Shown here in pieces: positions 9,041 to 19,946 of a DNA stretch of 64,000 bases. Source of the stretch: Extibacter muris (lineage in GTDB: Bacteria; Bacillota; Clostridia; Lachnospirales; Lachnospiraceae); assembly GCF_004345005.1 (NCBI RefSeq), contig NZ_SMMX01000010.1, positions 49,739-113,738 of the forward strand, read 5' to 3'. The translations under genes were made by a program, and so were the position numbers. The notes under the pieces were generated by a model. It had not been told where the DNA came from and did no database searches. It was given only the letters and a program-made list of their open reading frames with translations. How positions within the stretch are numbered: the stretch's first letter is position 1; every line of letters starts with the position of its first letter.

Positions 9041-10378
9041 CCATTCGGTGGTGATTTATGGTTTGGCTGGTTGGAAAGCCTCAGGCTATACCTGTATAAG
9101 CCGCTAATTTGTGTATCCACCTAATGGGAATGGATGCCTGCCGAAAAGGATTTTTATCATGCATTACAAAAGATTGCTTACACTGATTGACAGCATTTCT
9201 TCATACCTCTCCGTGGGGCTTGATATTGGCGCTTATTTTACCTGGATGTCGATTGCGCTCCCCAATGGCTCTTTTGTCGGGAAGCCCTTTAAGATCATCC
9301 ATTCCGACCCCCGGTCCAGGGACCTCGCTGTCACAAAAATAAAGGAAGCCCAAGAGGCGTATTCTCTCAAAAGCCGCTGCTTCCTTGAGTCTACCGGAAT
9401 CTACCATATCCCGCTCCTGTGCTTCCTTCGTGATAAGGGGTTTGACTGCTCCGTGATCAATCCTATCATCACTAAGAATAGCACAAGTATCAACATAAGG
9501 AAACTGCATAATGATAAATTTGACCCTAAAAAGGCGGCCCTTGTTGGTCTGAACGTTTCCCTTAAGACCTCCATCCTCCCCGAGGATTCTGTCGTTGACC
9601 TGAGAAACCTGGTTCGTGATTATTACTATTTCAAGGATCTCCCGTCTGCTGTCACCCTGAAGCTCACTGCGGAACTCAAGGTATCTTTTCCCGCTTATGC
9701 TAAGGTTTTCAGCAAAGTCACCACCCAGTCTTCCTTAAAGCTGCTAAGCGCTTATCCTCTTGCGGAAGACATGCTTGCCGCTTCCAAAGATGAGATTGTA
9801 GATATCATCCGCAGCACAGCACGTTTTGGAGAAGCCTACGCCCTGCGTAAATACGAGGCGATCATCGCTGCTGCTCAGGATGCCGCTGTTTTTGGGCGGG
9901 CACTCTCCAGCAACGCTGTCCGCATCCGCCTTTACATTGATATTTATCTGGAATACCAGAAGCATCTGGCCGCACTCAATAATGTGAAGATTAACAAAGG
10001 GAGCGGCACGCCGGTGAATCCCGTGGTCTATGATTATTACACCCGGAAATGCTCCGGCAAGAAAAAGACTGTGTCAATGGGAACCGTCATGCACAAGATC
10101 TGTAACATCATCTTTGCCATGCTTCGGGATAACAAACCGTTTGAGGTAATCACTCCGGAAGAACACTGCCGGCGATTTGCAGCAGAGCATCCCGAAAAAG
10201 CCGGAAAAGCAGCGTAACCAACACAGCGGTCTGGATATTCAGCTTCTGACCACTCCTGATTTGGGAATGGTCTGTTAAGGTTACCCTTTTTGCCTTATTG
10301 TAATAAATTTAACTTTTTTCATATTACCTCTTGACATTTCTTAGCTGGACTTGTATTCTTTTGGGCCGCGCACCGGCA
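9041..10378 (+). mobile_element. IS110-family insertion sequence (boundaries approximate)
   Basis: The element is bounded by the broken isomerase (left) and the broken sugar-binding lipoprotein (right). It contains one transposase-like frame flanked by roughly 120 bases of leader and 160 bases of trailer. IS110 elements lack long terminal inverted repeats, so exact ends cannot be placed by eye. An 8-base GGGAATGG occurs in both the leader (9125-9132) and the trailer (10263-10270). In IS110-family members such flanking non-coding DNA can encode a bridge RNA, but no specific RNA fold could be demonstrated here. Confidence 0.65.
9159..10217 (+). CDS. IS110-family transposase lacking most of its Transposase_20 domain
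   Basis: The N-terminal DEDD (RuvC-like) domain is recognisable (SVGLDIGAYFTWMSIALPNG, SRCFLESTGIYHIPLLCFL, NPIITKNS). The C terminus (NPVVYDYYTRKCSGKKKTV, MHKICNIIFAMLRDNKPFE) is also typical. Between them the text jumps at about 9983 from LAALNN to VKINKGSGTPVNP. The usual PGIG, YAGLDP and serine-containing GxxSKRG segments, roughly 85-90 residues, are missing. The frame is open throughout, so this is an in-frame deletion. The catalytic Ser of the family is lost, so the protein should not recombine DNA on its own. The ATG at 9159 follows AAAAGGA. Confidence 0.8.
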   Translation: MHYKRLLTLIDSISSYLSVGLDIGAYFTWMSIALPNGSFVGKPFKIIHSDPRSRDLAVTKIKEAQEAYSLKSRCFLESTGIYHIPLLCFLRDKGFDCSVINPIITKNSTSINIRKLHNDKFDPKKAALVGLNVSLKTSILPEDSVVDLRNLVRDYYYFKDLPSAVTLKLTAELKVSFPAYAKVFSKVTTQSSLKLLSAYPLAEDMLAASKDEIVDIIRSTARFGEAYALRKYEAIIAAAQDAAVFGRALSSNAVRIRLYIDIYLEYQKHLAALNNVKINKGSGTPVNPVVYDYYTRKCSGKKKTVSMGTVMHKICNIIFAMLRDNKPFEVITPEEHCRRFAAEHPEKAGKAA

Positions 10379-10380
10379 GT

Positions 10381-10962
10381 TCACTGCCAGGCGTAGAATC
10401 CGTTCTTACGTTCTATCGCGTTCGGGTCGCCAAGATCACCAACGAGTATACAAGGTGTCAGCTTCTTTTCGGTCTCGTCGAATTTTGCCTTCGCCTGTTC
10501 TACCATGTAATCCACTGTGGCCTCCGCTGTCGTGGCATTATCACACACTACTGTGATGTTGCTGCCTTCGTCGGATGTCGGCGGACGGTTGAAGATGACG
10601 ATTGGGACTTCAGACTCATTTGCTGCCGTGGTAACTGTCACAGCCGTGTCTCCGTCTACCGGTATCATGATGATTCCGTCAATATCCTGTTTAAGCGCGT
10701 CATTGACCTGTTCCAGCTGTTTGTTCGCATCCCCCTGGCAGTTCAGCTCAATCACTTTGTAGCCTTCATCTTTCAGCGTGTCCGTGATAATCTCATGGGC
10801 CGCCACCCAGAATTCTGTTTCCAGGTCTTCGAAGCTGAAAGCAATCGTGAGATCCTTGCTGCCGCCGTCGCCGCTGTCTTTGGCTTCCTCCTTGTCGGCA
10901 CATCCCACAAGGAGCGCTGCCATCATTGCCACTGCAAGCAGCACGCTCAACAATTTCTTCAT
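10381..10962 (-). pseudogene. Sugar ABC transporter substrate-binding lipoprotein, 3' truncated
   Basis: The product starts with a lipoprotein signal (MKKLLSVLLAVAMMAALLVGC, with the lipobox Cys at the end) followed by a type I periplasmic-binding fold of the ribose/galactose class (LTIAFSFEDLETEFWVA, DGIIMIPVDGDTAV, PIVIFNRPP). It stops after 193 residues at NAIERKNGFYAWQ, whereas relatives have 320-370. The break coincides with the right side of the IS110 element. The N-terminal lobe alone would not bind ligand. It would have been the first gene of a minus-strand sugar operon whose end is the fucose isomerase fragment on the other side of the IS. Confidence 0.8.
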
Positions 10963-11013
10963 AACATTTCCCTCCGTTTTCTTTAGAATTGTTTGTTGTG
11001 ATTAGAGTATAAG

Positions 11014-11047
11014 AAAAAGAGACGTCATGTAACAGACGTCTCTTTTT
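11014..11047 (-). terminator. Rho-independent terminator of yeiH (bidirectional)
   Basis: A 13-bp perfect stem AAAAAGAGACGTC/GACGTCTCTTTTT with an 8-base loop. Read on the minus strand it ends in TTTTT, about 70 bases after the end of the YeiH-type gene. Confidence 0.8.
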
Positions 11048-11119
11048 AGATTATACGGCGGAATTTTTTAGTTTGCTGCTTTTCCCCGGGAGGGACACGG
11101 TCCCACGGTACGAAATCCT

Positions 11120-12151
11120 TTACCACAGGCCAAGAAAATGCTGCATCAGCAGGCTTACAGCCGTGATGCCAACCCAGCATGCCATTCCCATCAGAATCGG
11201 CTTGCCCCCGGTCCTGACCAGCTTGAAGATATTCGTATTCAGGCCGATAGCTGCCATCGCCATGATGATGAAGAACTTGGACAGTTCTTTCAGCGGCGTG
11301 AATACCTCGGCAGAGATACCTACGCTTAGAGCCACGGTTGTGATAATTGACGCTCCGATAAAGTACAGGATGAAGAAGGGGAATACCTGCTTCAGGGATA
11401 CCTGCCCTGCTGCCTCTTTTTCAGCCTTACGCGTTCGGATGAACGCCAGTACGAGCGTGATCGGGATAATGGCCAGCGTCCTTGTCAACTTGACGGTTAC
11501 TGCCTTGTCCAAAGTGGCGCTGCCGAGGCCAAACATGCTGTCCCAGGTAGAAGCGGCGGCGGTGACAGACGATGTGTCATTGACCGCGGTACCGGCAAAG
11601 ATGCCAAATCCCTCCCCGGAATGCGTGGAGAATCCAAGTACCGTTCCAAGCATCGGAAACAGCACCGCCGCCAGGACATTGAAGAAGAATATGACGGATA
11701 TGGCCTGTGCCACTTCTTCATCGTCCGCGTCAATAACAGGTGCCGTCGCCGCGATAGCGGAGCCTCCGCATATAGAGGAACCCACTCCGACCAGCGTAGA
11801 TATCTTTCCCGGTATATGCATCGCCCTGTGCAGCACATATGCAATGATGAGCGACGTTGATATGGTGACGATGATGATTGGCAGCGACTGCCTTCCTGTT
11901 TCCAGAATGACGTTCAAGTTAAGGCCAAAGCCTAACAGGACAACCGCATATTGCAGAATCTTTTTGGATGTAAATTTGATTCCGCTCTCCAGCTTCCCTT
12001 TTTCCTTTATAAATAGTGTAATAACCATGCCTGCCAGTATCGCTATGACCGGTCCCCCGATAACCGGAAACTGCTTTCCCAGCAGCATGGACGGCACAGC
12101 TATGGCGATACACAGGAGCATCCCTTGCCAGTTCTTCTTTATAAATTCCAT
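11120..12151 (-). CDS. yeiH: YeiH-family putative sulfate exporter
   Basis: A 343-residue polytopic membrane protein with about ten hydrophobic segments. It carries the conserved signature [19 protein letters not shown] and the later [14 protein letters not shown], both typical of the YeiH/YadS family. Family members have been proposed to export sulfate or related anions, though the substrate is not well proven. It is transcribed divergently from a LysR-type regulator, the same arrangement as yeiH-yeiE in enterobacteria. Length is normal. Confidence 0.88.
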   Translation of the reverse strand: MEFIKKNWQGMLLCIAIAVPSMLLGKQFPVIGGPVIAILAGMVITLFIKEKGKLESGIKFTSKKILQYAVVLLGFGLNLNVILETGRQSLPIIIVTISTSLIIAYVLHRAMHIPGKISTLVGVGSSICGGSAIAATAPVIDADDEEVAQAISVIFFFNVLAAVLFPMLGTVLGFSTHSGEGFGIFAGTAVNDTSSVTAAASTWDSMFGLGSATLDKAVTVKLTRTLAIIPITLVLAFIRTRKAEKEAAGQVSLKQVFPFFILYFIGASIITTVALSVGISAEVFTPLKELSKFFIIMAMAAIGLNTNIFKLVRTGGKPILMGMACWVGITAVSLLMQHFLGLW

Positions 12152-12268
12152 CTCATTTCCTCCAGAATCTTCTTCTTACGCAACATGAAAATAATACCAT
12201 CGAATCACCATAATGTAAAATTATAATTATTTATTTTTTCATAAGCATATGTTATCATTATACCATAC

Positions 12269-12293
12269 TTATCGAACTTCTAATGTTCAATAA
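12269..12293. promoter_or_regulatory. Imperfect palindrome between yeiH and the LysR gene (candidate operator)
   Basis: TTATCGAAC (12269-12277) and GTTCAATAA (12285-12293) form an inverted repeat with 8 of 9 positions matching around a 7-base spacer. It lies 35 bases before the LysR start in the divergent intergenic region, where LysR-type regulators usually bind. Confidence 0.45.
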
Positions 12294-12327
12294 CTATAAT
12301 AACGCTGTCACTTCAAAGGAGAATCCT

Positions 12328-13209
12328 ATGCTGGACAACAGAACCGAGACCTTCCTAACCGTCTGCCGGGAGATGAGCTTTACAAAAGCCGCCAGAGCGC
12401 TTCACATATCACAGCCCGCCGTGTCTCAGCACATACAGTATCTTGAGGACTACTACGGGACAAAGCTTTTTCATTTTGAAGGAAAGAAGATCTGTCTCAC
12501 AGACGCGGGGCTTCTGCTCCAGAAGTCCTTCAACTCGCTTCGGAATAATGAAATATATCTGAAGGAACAGATCGCGATGCTCAAGAACAAAAGAAACACG
12601 CTCCGCTTCGGCGCGACGCTGACCGTCGGTGAATACATGATATCCGGGCCACTGATCCACTATCTGAAGTCTCATCCTGATTCGGACGTCACCGTCACGG
12701 TAGCCAACACGAAGAAGCTGCTAAGCAGCCTTGACAACGGTGAGATTGATTTCGCGCTGCTCGAAGGCAACTTCCCGCACACTTCTTACAGGCACCGCGC
12801 CTACCGCCAGGAACAGTTTATCCCGGTCTGCTGCCAGAGCCACGTCTTTGCCCATCCTCCCGCGGCGCTGCACGACCTGACGGCAGAAAGCCTCATTATC
12901 CGGGAACCTGGCTCCGGCACACGTATGATTATGGAACAGGCGCTGGAAGACGCGGATATCGCCCTGAAAGATTTTGCCAATATCATCACTATCGGTAATA
13001 TGAATACGATAAAAGAACTAGTGACCGCAGACTGCGGCATAACGTTCCTGTACAAGACAGCCGTAAAAAAAGAGCTGGCGGACGGCATTCTAAGAGAAAT
13101 AGAATTGCCATCCCCCGGCATCACACATGAAATATCGATCGTATGGAAAAAAAATAACCTCTTCGACGCTTCATTGGAACAGCTGTTTGAAGAGCTCTTC
13201 CTAACTTGA
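12328..13209 (+). CDS. LysR family transcriptional regulator
   Basis: A 293-residue regulator with the winged HTH at residues 8-65 (FTKAARALHISQPAVSQHIQ) and a periplasmic-binding-like effector domain (LRFGATLTVGEYMISGPLI, IREPGSGTRMIMEQAL). The ATG at 12328 follows AAAGGAG; the extension to 12283 lacks a ribosome site. It is divergent from the YeiH-type exporter and probably controls it. Its stop codon and the stop of the convergent atpC meet within the palindrome TGATCA, leaving no room for a terminator. Confidence 0.92.
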   Translation: MLDNRTETFLTVCREMSFTKAARALHISQPAVSQHIQYLEDYYGTKLFHFEGKKICLTDAGLLLQKSFNSLRNNEIYLKEQIAMLKNKRNTLRFGATLTVGEYMISGPLIHYLKSHPDSDVTVTVANTKKLLSSLDNGEIDFALLEGNFPHTSYRHRAYRQEQFIPVCCQSHVFAHPPAALHDLTAESLIIREPGSGTRMIMEQALEDADIALKDFANIITIGNMNTIKELVTADCGITFLYKTAVKKELADGILREIELPSPGITHEISIVWKKNNLFDASLEQLFEELFLT

Positions 13210-13626
13210 TCAGATGTATTTTTTTCCGTGCTCCGACGCCTGCAGACGCGTCATCGCCCTTGCAAGAGAAGCCTGCGACAGATGGTACTCCTGTATGCTC
13301 TGCTTCTGCCTCAGGCGTTCCCTGGCTCGCTCTTTCGCCTCCCTGGCGCGCAGCACATCGATATCTTCCGGACGCTCTGCGGAGTTGACCAGGATAGAGA
13401 CGCGGTTGTTCATTATCTCCGCGAACCCTTTGGATACGACTGCCTCGATCCATTCCCCTTCCTTCGTCTGCAGCCTAAGTTTGCCGATTTCTACTGCCAC
13501 CACCATATTCTCATGATGGGCAAGCACCCCCATCTGCCCTTCGGGTGTAGGAAGGATAACGGTCTGGCAGCGGCCCTCGAAAAAGACTTTGTCACTGCAT
13601 ATGATCTTCACGAAAAATGTATTCAT
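13210..13626 (-). CDS. atpC: F-type ATP synthase epsilon subunit
   Basis: A 138-residue protein with the beta-sandwich N-terminal domain (VILPTPEGQMGVLAHHENMV) and a C-terminal helical hairpin rich in Arg and Glu (DVLRAREAKERARERLRQ). It is the last gene of a minus-strand operon a-c-b/delta-alpha-gamma-beta-epsilon. Length and motifs look normal, in contrast to several neighbours. It abuts the LysR gene tail to tail. Confidence 0.92.
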   Translation of the reverse strand: MNTFFVKIICSDKVFFEGRCQTVILPTPEGQMGVLAHHENMVVAVEIGKLRLQTKEGEWIEAVVSKGFAEIMNNRVSILVNSAERPEDIDVLRAREAKERARERLRQKQSIQEYHLSQASLARAMTRLQASEHGKKYI

Positions 13627-13632
13627 GTTCTC

Positions 13633-15935
<2,303 letters not shown>

Positions 15936-15947
15936 AGTTACACCTGC

Positions 15948-17195
15948 TCATCTGTTTTCTTTATATTCTCCGACCGCTTTCAGAATCTTATCTGTCAGCG
16001 CATCGTCGAGCGTCTGCCTCTCTTCTATCTCTTTCCCGATTTCTGGATACGTCTTCCCGATATAATCCAGCATACCTGTCTGAAATTCCTTTATGTCCTT
16101 CGTGTCCACATCAAGAAGCACTTTATGGGTCGCCGCGCAAAGAGTAATAACCTGTTTATGCAGGCTGAGCGGATGGCACAGAGGCTGTTTCAGGAGCTCC
16201 GTGAGGCAGGCGCCGTATTTCAGCTGCATTTTCGTGGCCTCATCCAGGTCTGAACTGAACTGTGTAAAGGACTCCATCTCACGGGACTGGGCCAGATCGA
16301 TACGCACGCTGCCGGAAGCTTTTTTCATCGCCTTCGTCTGAGCTGCCCCTCCTACACGGGATACGGAGAGTCCCACGTTGACCGCAGGACGCATGCCGGC
16401 ATTGAACAAGTCGCTCTCCAGGAATATCTGGCCGTCTGTAATGGATATGACATTCGTAGGAATGTATGCAGATACATCCCCCGCCTGCGTCTCGATAATC
16501 GGCAGAGCGGTGATGGAACCCCCTCCCGCCTTTTCGTTCAGGCGGCTGCTCCGCTCAAGAAGACGAGAATGCAGGTAGAAGACATCACCCGGATACGCTT
16601 CCCGGCCAGGGGAACGTCCGAGAAGGAGGGAGATCGCCCGGTAGGCCACTGCATGCTTTGACAGGTCATCATACACGATCAGCACGTCTCTTCCCTGATA
16701 CATGAAGTATTCTGCCAAAGCTGTTGCGGAATAGGGCACGATGTACTGAAGCGGCACACTCACAGACTTACGTTCCACGATACCGGGAGCCTCCTGCTCC
16801 ACAGGCCGGTAGCCGTCCGCCTCGATACCGCCCAGTCCGTCAATCGGCGCTCCTAGTGCATCCACGATTCTTCCGATATATTTCTCACCTACCGGGATTC
16901 CTGCTCTCTTTCCGGTACGTGCAGCCTTGCTCCCTTCTTTTATATCAGAGTCGTCCCCGAAGAGAATGCAGCTTATCTCATTCTGCCGTATGTCCTGCAC
17001 CATCCCTTTCAGGCCTGTCTCCAGCGTCACGATCTCCCCATACATGGCATGGTCTATGCCATAGATGGAGGCGATCCCGCCGCCGACCGAGACCACTGTG
17101 CCGGTTTCCTTGTCTCTGCTTACTGTATCATAATTCTCTATCTCTTCTCTTAAGATCGAGATAATTTCATCTGCGCTGATTGCACCCAATCTCAT
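15948..17195 (-). pseudogene. atpA: F-type ATP synthase alpha subunit with P-loop region deleted
   Basis: Both ends are typical F1-alpha: VSVGGGIASIYGIDHAMYGE, PGIVERKSV, LIVYDDLSKHAVAYRA, RPPGREAYPGD-like RSPGREAYPGDVF and LPIIETQAGDVSAYIPTNV. The text goes directly from RKSVSVPLQ to YIVPYSATALAEYF. In relatives about 85 residues lie between two such -PLQ segments, including GDRQTGKT. The junction is at about 16745-16754 and keeps the frame. Loss between short repeats of CCGCTTCAG is plausible. Present length is 416 against about 502 expected. The start may be the ATG at 17195 or a TTG at 17189, which is better spaced from GGAGG. Confidence 0.85.
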
Positions 17196-17881
17196 CACCT
17201 CCGGGTTAATTTTTGTTCCAGCCTTTTTAATCGGCCCTGCACGGTATAGTCATATTCTCTGCCGTCCACATGCAAGAGGAACCCTCCAATGAGCGACTTA
17301 TCCTCCCGCATCTTCCAGCGCACGCCGGATGACTTGCATTTCCTGCATATGACCTGTTCCATCTTTGCAAGACGTGCTCCCGCAGGAGGTTCGGCATAGA
17401 CAAGGCTGGCTGCCACTATTCCTGCTTTCCTCTCCATCCGCTCTCTGTATACGTCTATACTTTCGGGTACATATCCAATCTTTCCATCATCTGCCGCAAC
17501 CTTCAGCAAGCTTCTCACCGCAGCCGGGAATATCCGGTCTATGACACGGTGCTTCGCCGCTTTCATGCGGCGCATCGTCTGTTCTCTCTCCGCACAGATG
17601 GCAGCCCTGGCTGTCTGAAGCATTCTGCCTGACTTGGCGTCGGCGTCACTTACGATGCGGTCATATTCATTCTTCGCATCCAGCTTAGCCTGTTCGATCA
17701 GCTTTCTGGATTCTTCCTTGGCGCCATTAAGAGACTCTTCATACCGCCTCTTAAGCTCCAGCGCTTTTTCCTGTTCCTTCTGTGCATGTTCAATCCTGTC
17801 CGCAATCATGGCTTCTCTTTTCTCCATGATACCGGTAACTGGACGGATCAGAAGATAGCTGTCGCCTCTGCGAGTGCACAC
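17195..17881 (-). pseudogene. Fused remnants of F-type ATP synthase b and delta subunits
   Basis: Residues about 14-110 are the soluble helix of subunit b (RPVTGIMEKREAMIADRIEH, IEQAKLDAKNEYDRIVSDAD). After TMRRMKA (junction about 17550-17562) the text becomes the C-terminal half of delta (RIFPAAVRSLLKVAADDGKI, SLIGGFLLHVDGREYDYTVQ, GRLKRLEQKL). Lost are the membrane anchor of b, the C-terminal part of b and the N-terminal half of delta. The 5' end overlaps the truncated c gene in another frame, and neither the GTG at 17881 nor later ATGs have a ribosome site. A functional peripheral stalk cannot be made from this frame. Confidence 0.82.
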
Positions 17882-18036
17882 CCGAGAATCAACGTCTTGC
17901 TTATCTTGCCTTCTGCCTCCGGCTGCCTTGCGATAGCGTCTGTCGCCTTTCCCGTTGCAATCCTGATGCCGATTCCTGCACCAAGTCCCGTCAACACTGC
18001 AACCCCTGCACCAATAGCTATAATCGTACCCATCAT
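17848..18036 (-). pseudogene. atpE: F-type ATP synthase c subunit, C-terminally truncated
   Basis: The frame starts as a normal c subunit (MMGTIIAIGAGVAVLTGLGA) with the loop ARQPEAEGKI and the ion-binding Glu in GCALAEATAI. It stops after 62 residues, immediately after that point, where relatives have a further 12-18 residues of transmembrane helix 2. The DNA after the break belongs to subunit b, so one deletion removed the c tail, the intergenic region and the b anchor. Helix 1 also has Arg in the glycine-rich stretch (GIGIRIATGKA), where Gly is expected. Confidence 0.82.
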
Positions 18037-18079
18037 AATTCTTCTTTATCTCCTTTTCTACTTTTTACTATTCCTTTTG

Positions 18080-18784
18080 CTATTCCATTTCCTCATTCAT
18101 AAATAGTGCCGTGAGGAATACAAACACATATGCCTGTAACAATCCGTCAAATATATCAAAATAAAAACTAAGCGGTATCGGTACAAGCAGCGGAACCACA
18201 AGCTTAATCAGTTCCATTACGACAAAGCCCCCGAGCATATTGCCAAACAGCCGCATACAGAGCGAAAGCGGCCTGATAAAGACCTCCAGCACCATGATGG
18301 GCGCGACTACGGGGACCGGGCTGGCGAAATGCTTCACCCAGTGCTTCCCTCCGTTCTTTCGGATACCTGAATATTCGATCAGAACCATGCTCATGACTGC
18401 CAATGCGGCCGTCACGTTCAAGTCTTTTGTCGGAGGTTTGAAGCCAAGCAGCCCTATAACATTAGAAACTGCCAGGTAGAGGGCTACCGTAATCAGATAA
18501 GGCATGTACCTCTTATTTTCCTTGCCGATGATCCCTTCAAAGAAATCCTGCGCCCATCCGATGGAAGATTCCAGTGCAAGCTGCAGCCTGCCAGGGTGTT
18601 CAACGCTCAGGTTCCTCACAAATACAACCGACAGGACCGTAAGTACCGCCATGATCAGCCGTGTTACGACAATGGATTCATCCACAGCAATACCGCCAAA
18701 TACCGGAATTGTAAAAACGGTCTGGCAATTCAACTCTTCCAGCAGATTCTTTGTCAGCTCTTCCGTAATATCCCCTTCCTTCAT
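18080..18784 (-). CDS. atpB: F-type ATP synthase a subunit
   Basis: A 234-residue membrane subunit forming the ion half-channels. The conserved Arg segment is FIRPLSLCMRLFGNMLGG and the last helix reads GLLQAYVFVFLTALFM. Length and topology (about five or six hydrophobic segments) look normal. Its ATG overlaps the stop of the upstream 140-residue gene (ATGA), indicating translational coupling, and the damaged c gene follows 43 bases later. Confidence 0.9.
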   Translation of the reverse strand: MKEGDITEELTKNLLEELNCQTVFTIPVFGGIAVDESIVVTRLIMAVLTVLSVVFVRNLSVEHPGRLQLALESSIGWAQDFFEGIIGKENKRYMPYLITVALYLAVSNVIGLLGFKPPTKDLNVTAALAVMSMVLIEYSGIRKNGGKHWVKHFASPVPVVAPIMVLEVFIRPLSLCMRLFGNMLGGFVVMELIKLVVPLLVPIPLSFYFDIFDGLLQAYVFVFLTALFMNEEME

Positions 18785-19203
18785 GTCTTTTTTTCTGTAA
18801 TGAAATAACTGCTTGCCATCTCGTTCAGAAGGCGGGTCTCCTGCCGCTCTTGAGAATGGGGCGTGCTCTCTTCCAGCACTTTGATACGGTCGTCCGGGTG
18901 TACATTCGGACAGATCTCTTCCCGCAGGAGACGGGAATAATTATTGCTCCCCCCGGCTTCTATATATTTTGAAAAGTAAGACAGGCCTTCAATAATACTC
19001 ATGCTCTTCTCTCTGGAATGCATCAGGGCCGACAGCTCTTTCGCAGGCATGAACCTTGCCAGCAGAACAAGTATGGCGGCTGCGGACAGCAGCGCCAACG
19101 TAAAGATCCCTATACGATACTCTGCCGAGAAGGGAGAACATACTTCCCTGTACGACCACAGTCCCATAGCTGCCACGGCCAGATCATGGACTGCGCTCAT
19201 CAT
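18781..19203 (-). CDS. Membrane-anchored protein of unknown function upstream of atpB
   Basis: A 140-residue protein with one clear hydrophobic segment (about residues 31-50, GIFTLALLSAAAILVLLARF) followed by a soluble, mixed-charge region. A good ribosome site (GAGGTGAT) precedes the start, and its stop overlaps the start of atpB. The position is that of AtpI/AtpZ in many operons, but no similarity to those proteins could be seen. It may be another altered gene of this operon. Confidence 0.5.
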   Translation of the reverse strand: MMSAVHDLAVAAMGLWSYREVCSPFSAEYRIGIFTLALLSAAAILVLLARFMPAKELSALMHSREKSMSIIEGLSYFSKYIEAGGSNNYSRLLREEICPNVHPDDRIKVLEESTPHSQERQETRLLNEMASSYFITEKKT

Positions 19204-19622
19204 CCATCACCTCTTCATCTTTGTTGACGCCTGATACCGCGTCTCTCGAGTCTGCTATCTGGTTCAGCACTGTCATATGATTCTTCAGTATCGCGATGTA
19301 GCCTTTCTTTCAATGGCCTGCACCTGAATCGTCGGAGAAGTGCCCCGCTCTACATGAATGCCGAACTCTCCGGTAGACCCGGTGACGGTGTTCTGCTCAT
19401 CTCCCTGGATCCCCATTGACACTACCGCATCCAGCTTATCTATCTGTTTATAGCCCCCGTTTTCCGACAGGGTGATATTCCCCTCTGATATGTCAAATGC
19501 TCCCGGAGTAGCGGCAACGCTTGAACGCTGCCGTTCTCTGCCAGCATCACCCTGCGCCTGGATGAAGCTTGTGTTTTTCTCATATCTTCCACCTTCACCG
19601 CATTCGGGCAGCCATTTGCTTA
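19184..19622 (-). pseudogene. Frameshifted, unrecognised reading frame upstream of the ATP synthase operon
   Basis: Read on the minus strand, one frame carries ordered-looking protein (NITLSENGGYKQIDKLDAVV, GIQGDEQNTVTGSTGEFGIH) up to VQAIERK. A different frame then continues sensibly (GYIAILKNHMTVLNQIADSR) to a stop at 19184 that overlaps the next gene. A single-base shift near 19305 would join them. No start codon with a ribosome site was found. The family is not recognised. The stretch 19623-19890 further upstream holds only an open frame with a TTG start that is not convincing. Confidence 0.4.
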
Positions 19623-19890
19623 ATCCGCCTCAAATTCACTTTCTCCTCGCCGTTCATAGTCCTTGGACCTATGCCCTTTAGCGCCGCAACCCACGTCCTG
19701 TGTGCGGATGATGGAACTGCTGATCTCCTCGCTCGTCCGCAACTTTTTTCTTCCTTCCGTCATCCTCGCAATAATTTTACAGATTTTATCCGAGCGTGTC
19801 TTAGACACATCTAACGTGTCTAATGCTTTTTTTCGGTTCTTCCTTAATTTGTTTGTGTTTGCGCAGAAAAGATTCGGCTGCTTTGAAGGC

Positions 19891-19941
19891 AAAAAAACAG
19901 GCGCGGCATGCCTGCTGCACGCTGTGCCTGTTCTCGTTTTT
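19891..19941 (-). terminator. Rho-independent terminator after the TrmB-type gene (bidirectional)
   Basis: AACAGGC and GCCTGTT pair around a loop of about 23 bases, with a run of seven T on the minus strand and CGTTTTTT on the plus strand. It lies directly after the regulator ending at 19947. Confidence 0.7.
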
Positions 19942-19946
19942 TAAGA

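Noticed and set aside
19620..19892. A 90-codon minus-strand frame starting with TTG.
   Set aside because: It begins at the base of a terminator, has no ribosome site and no recognisable protein pattern.
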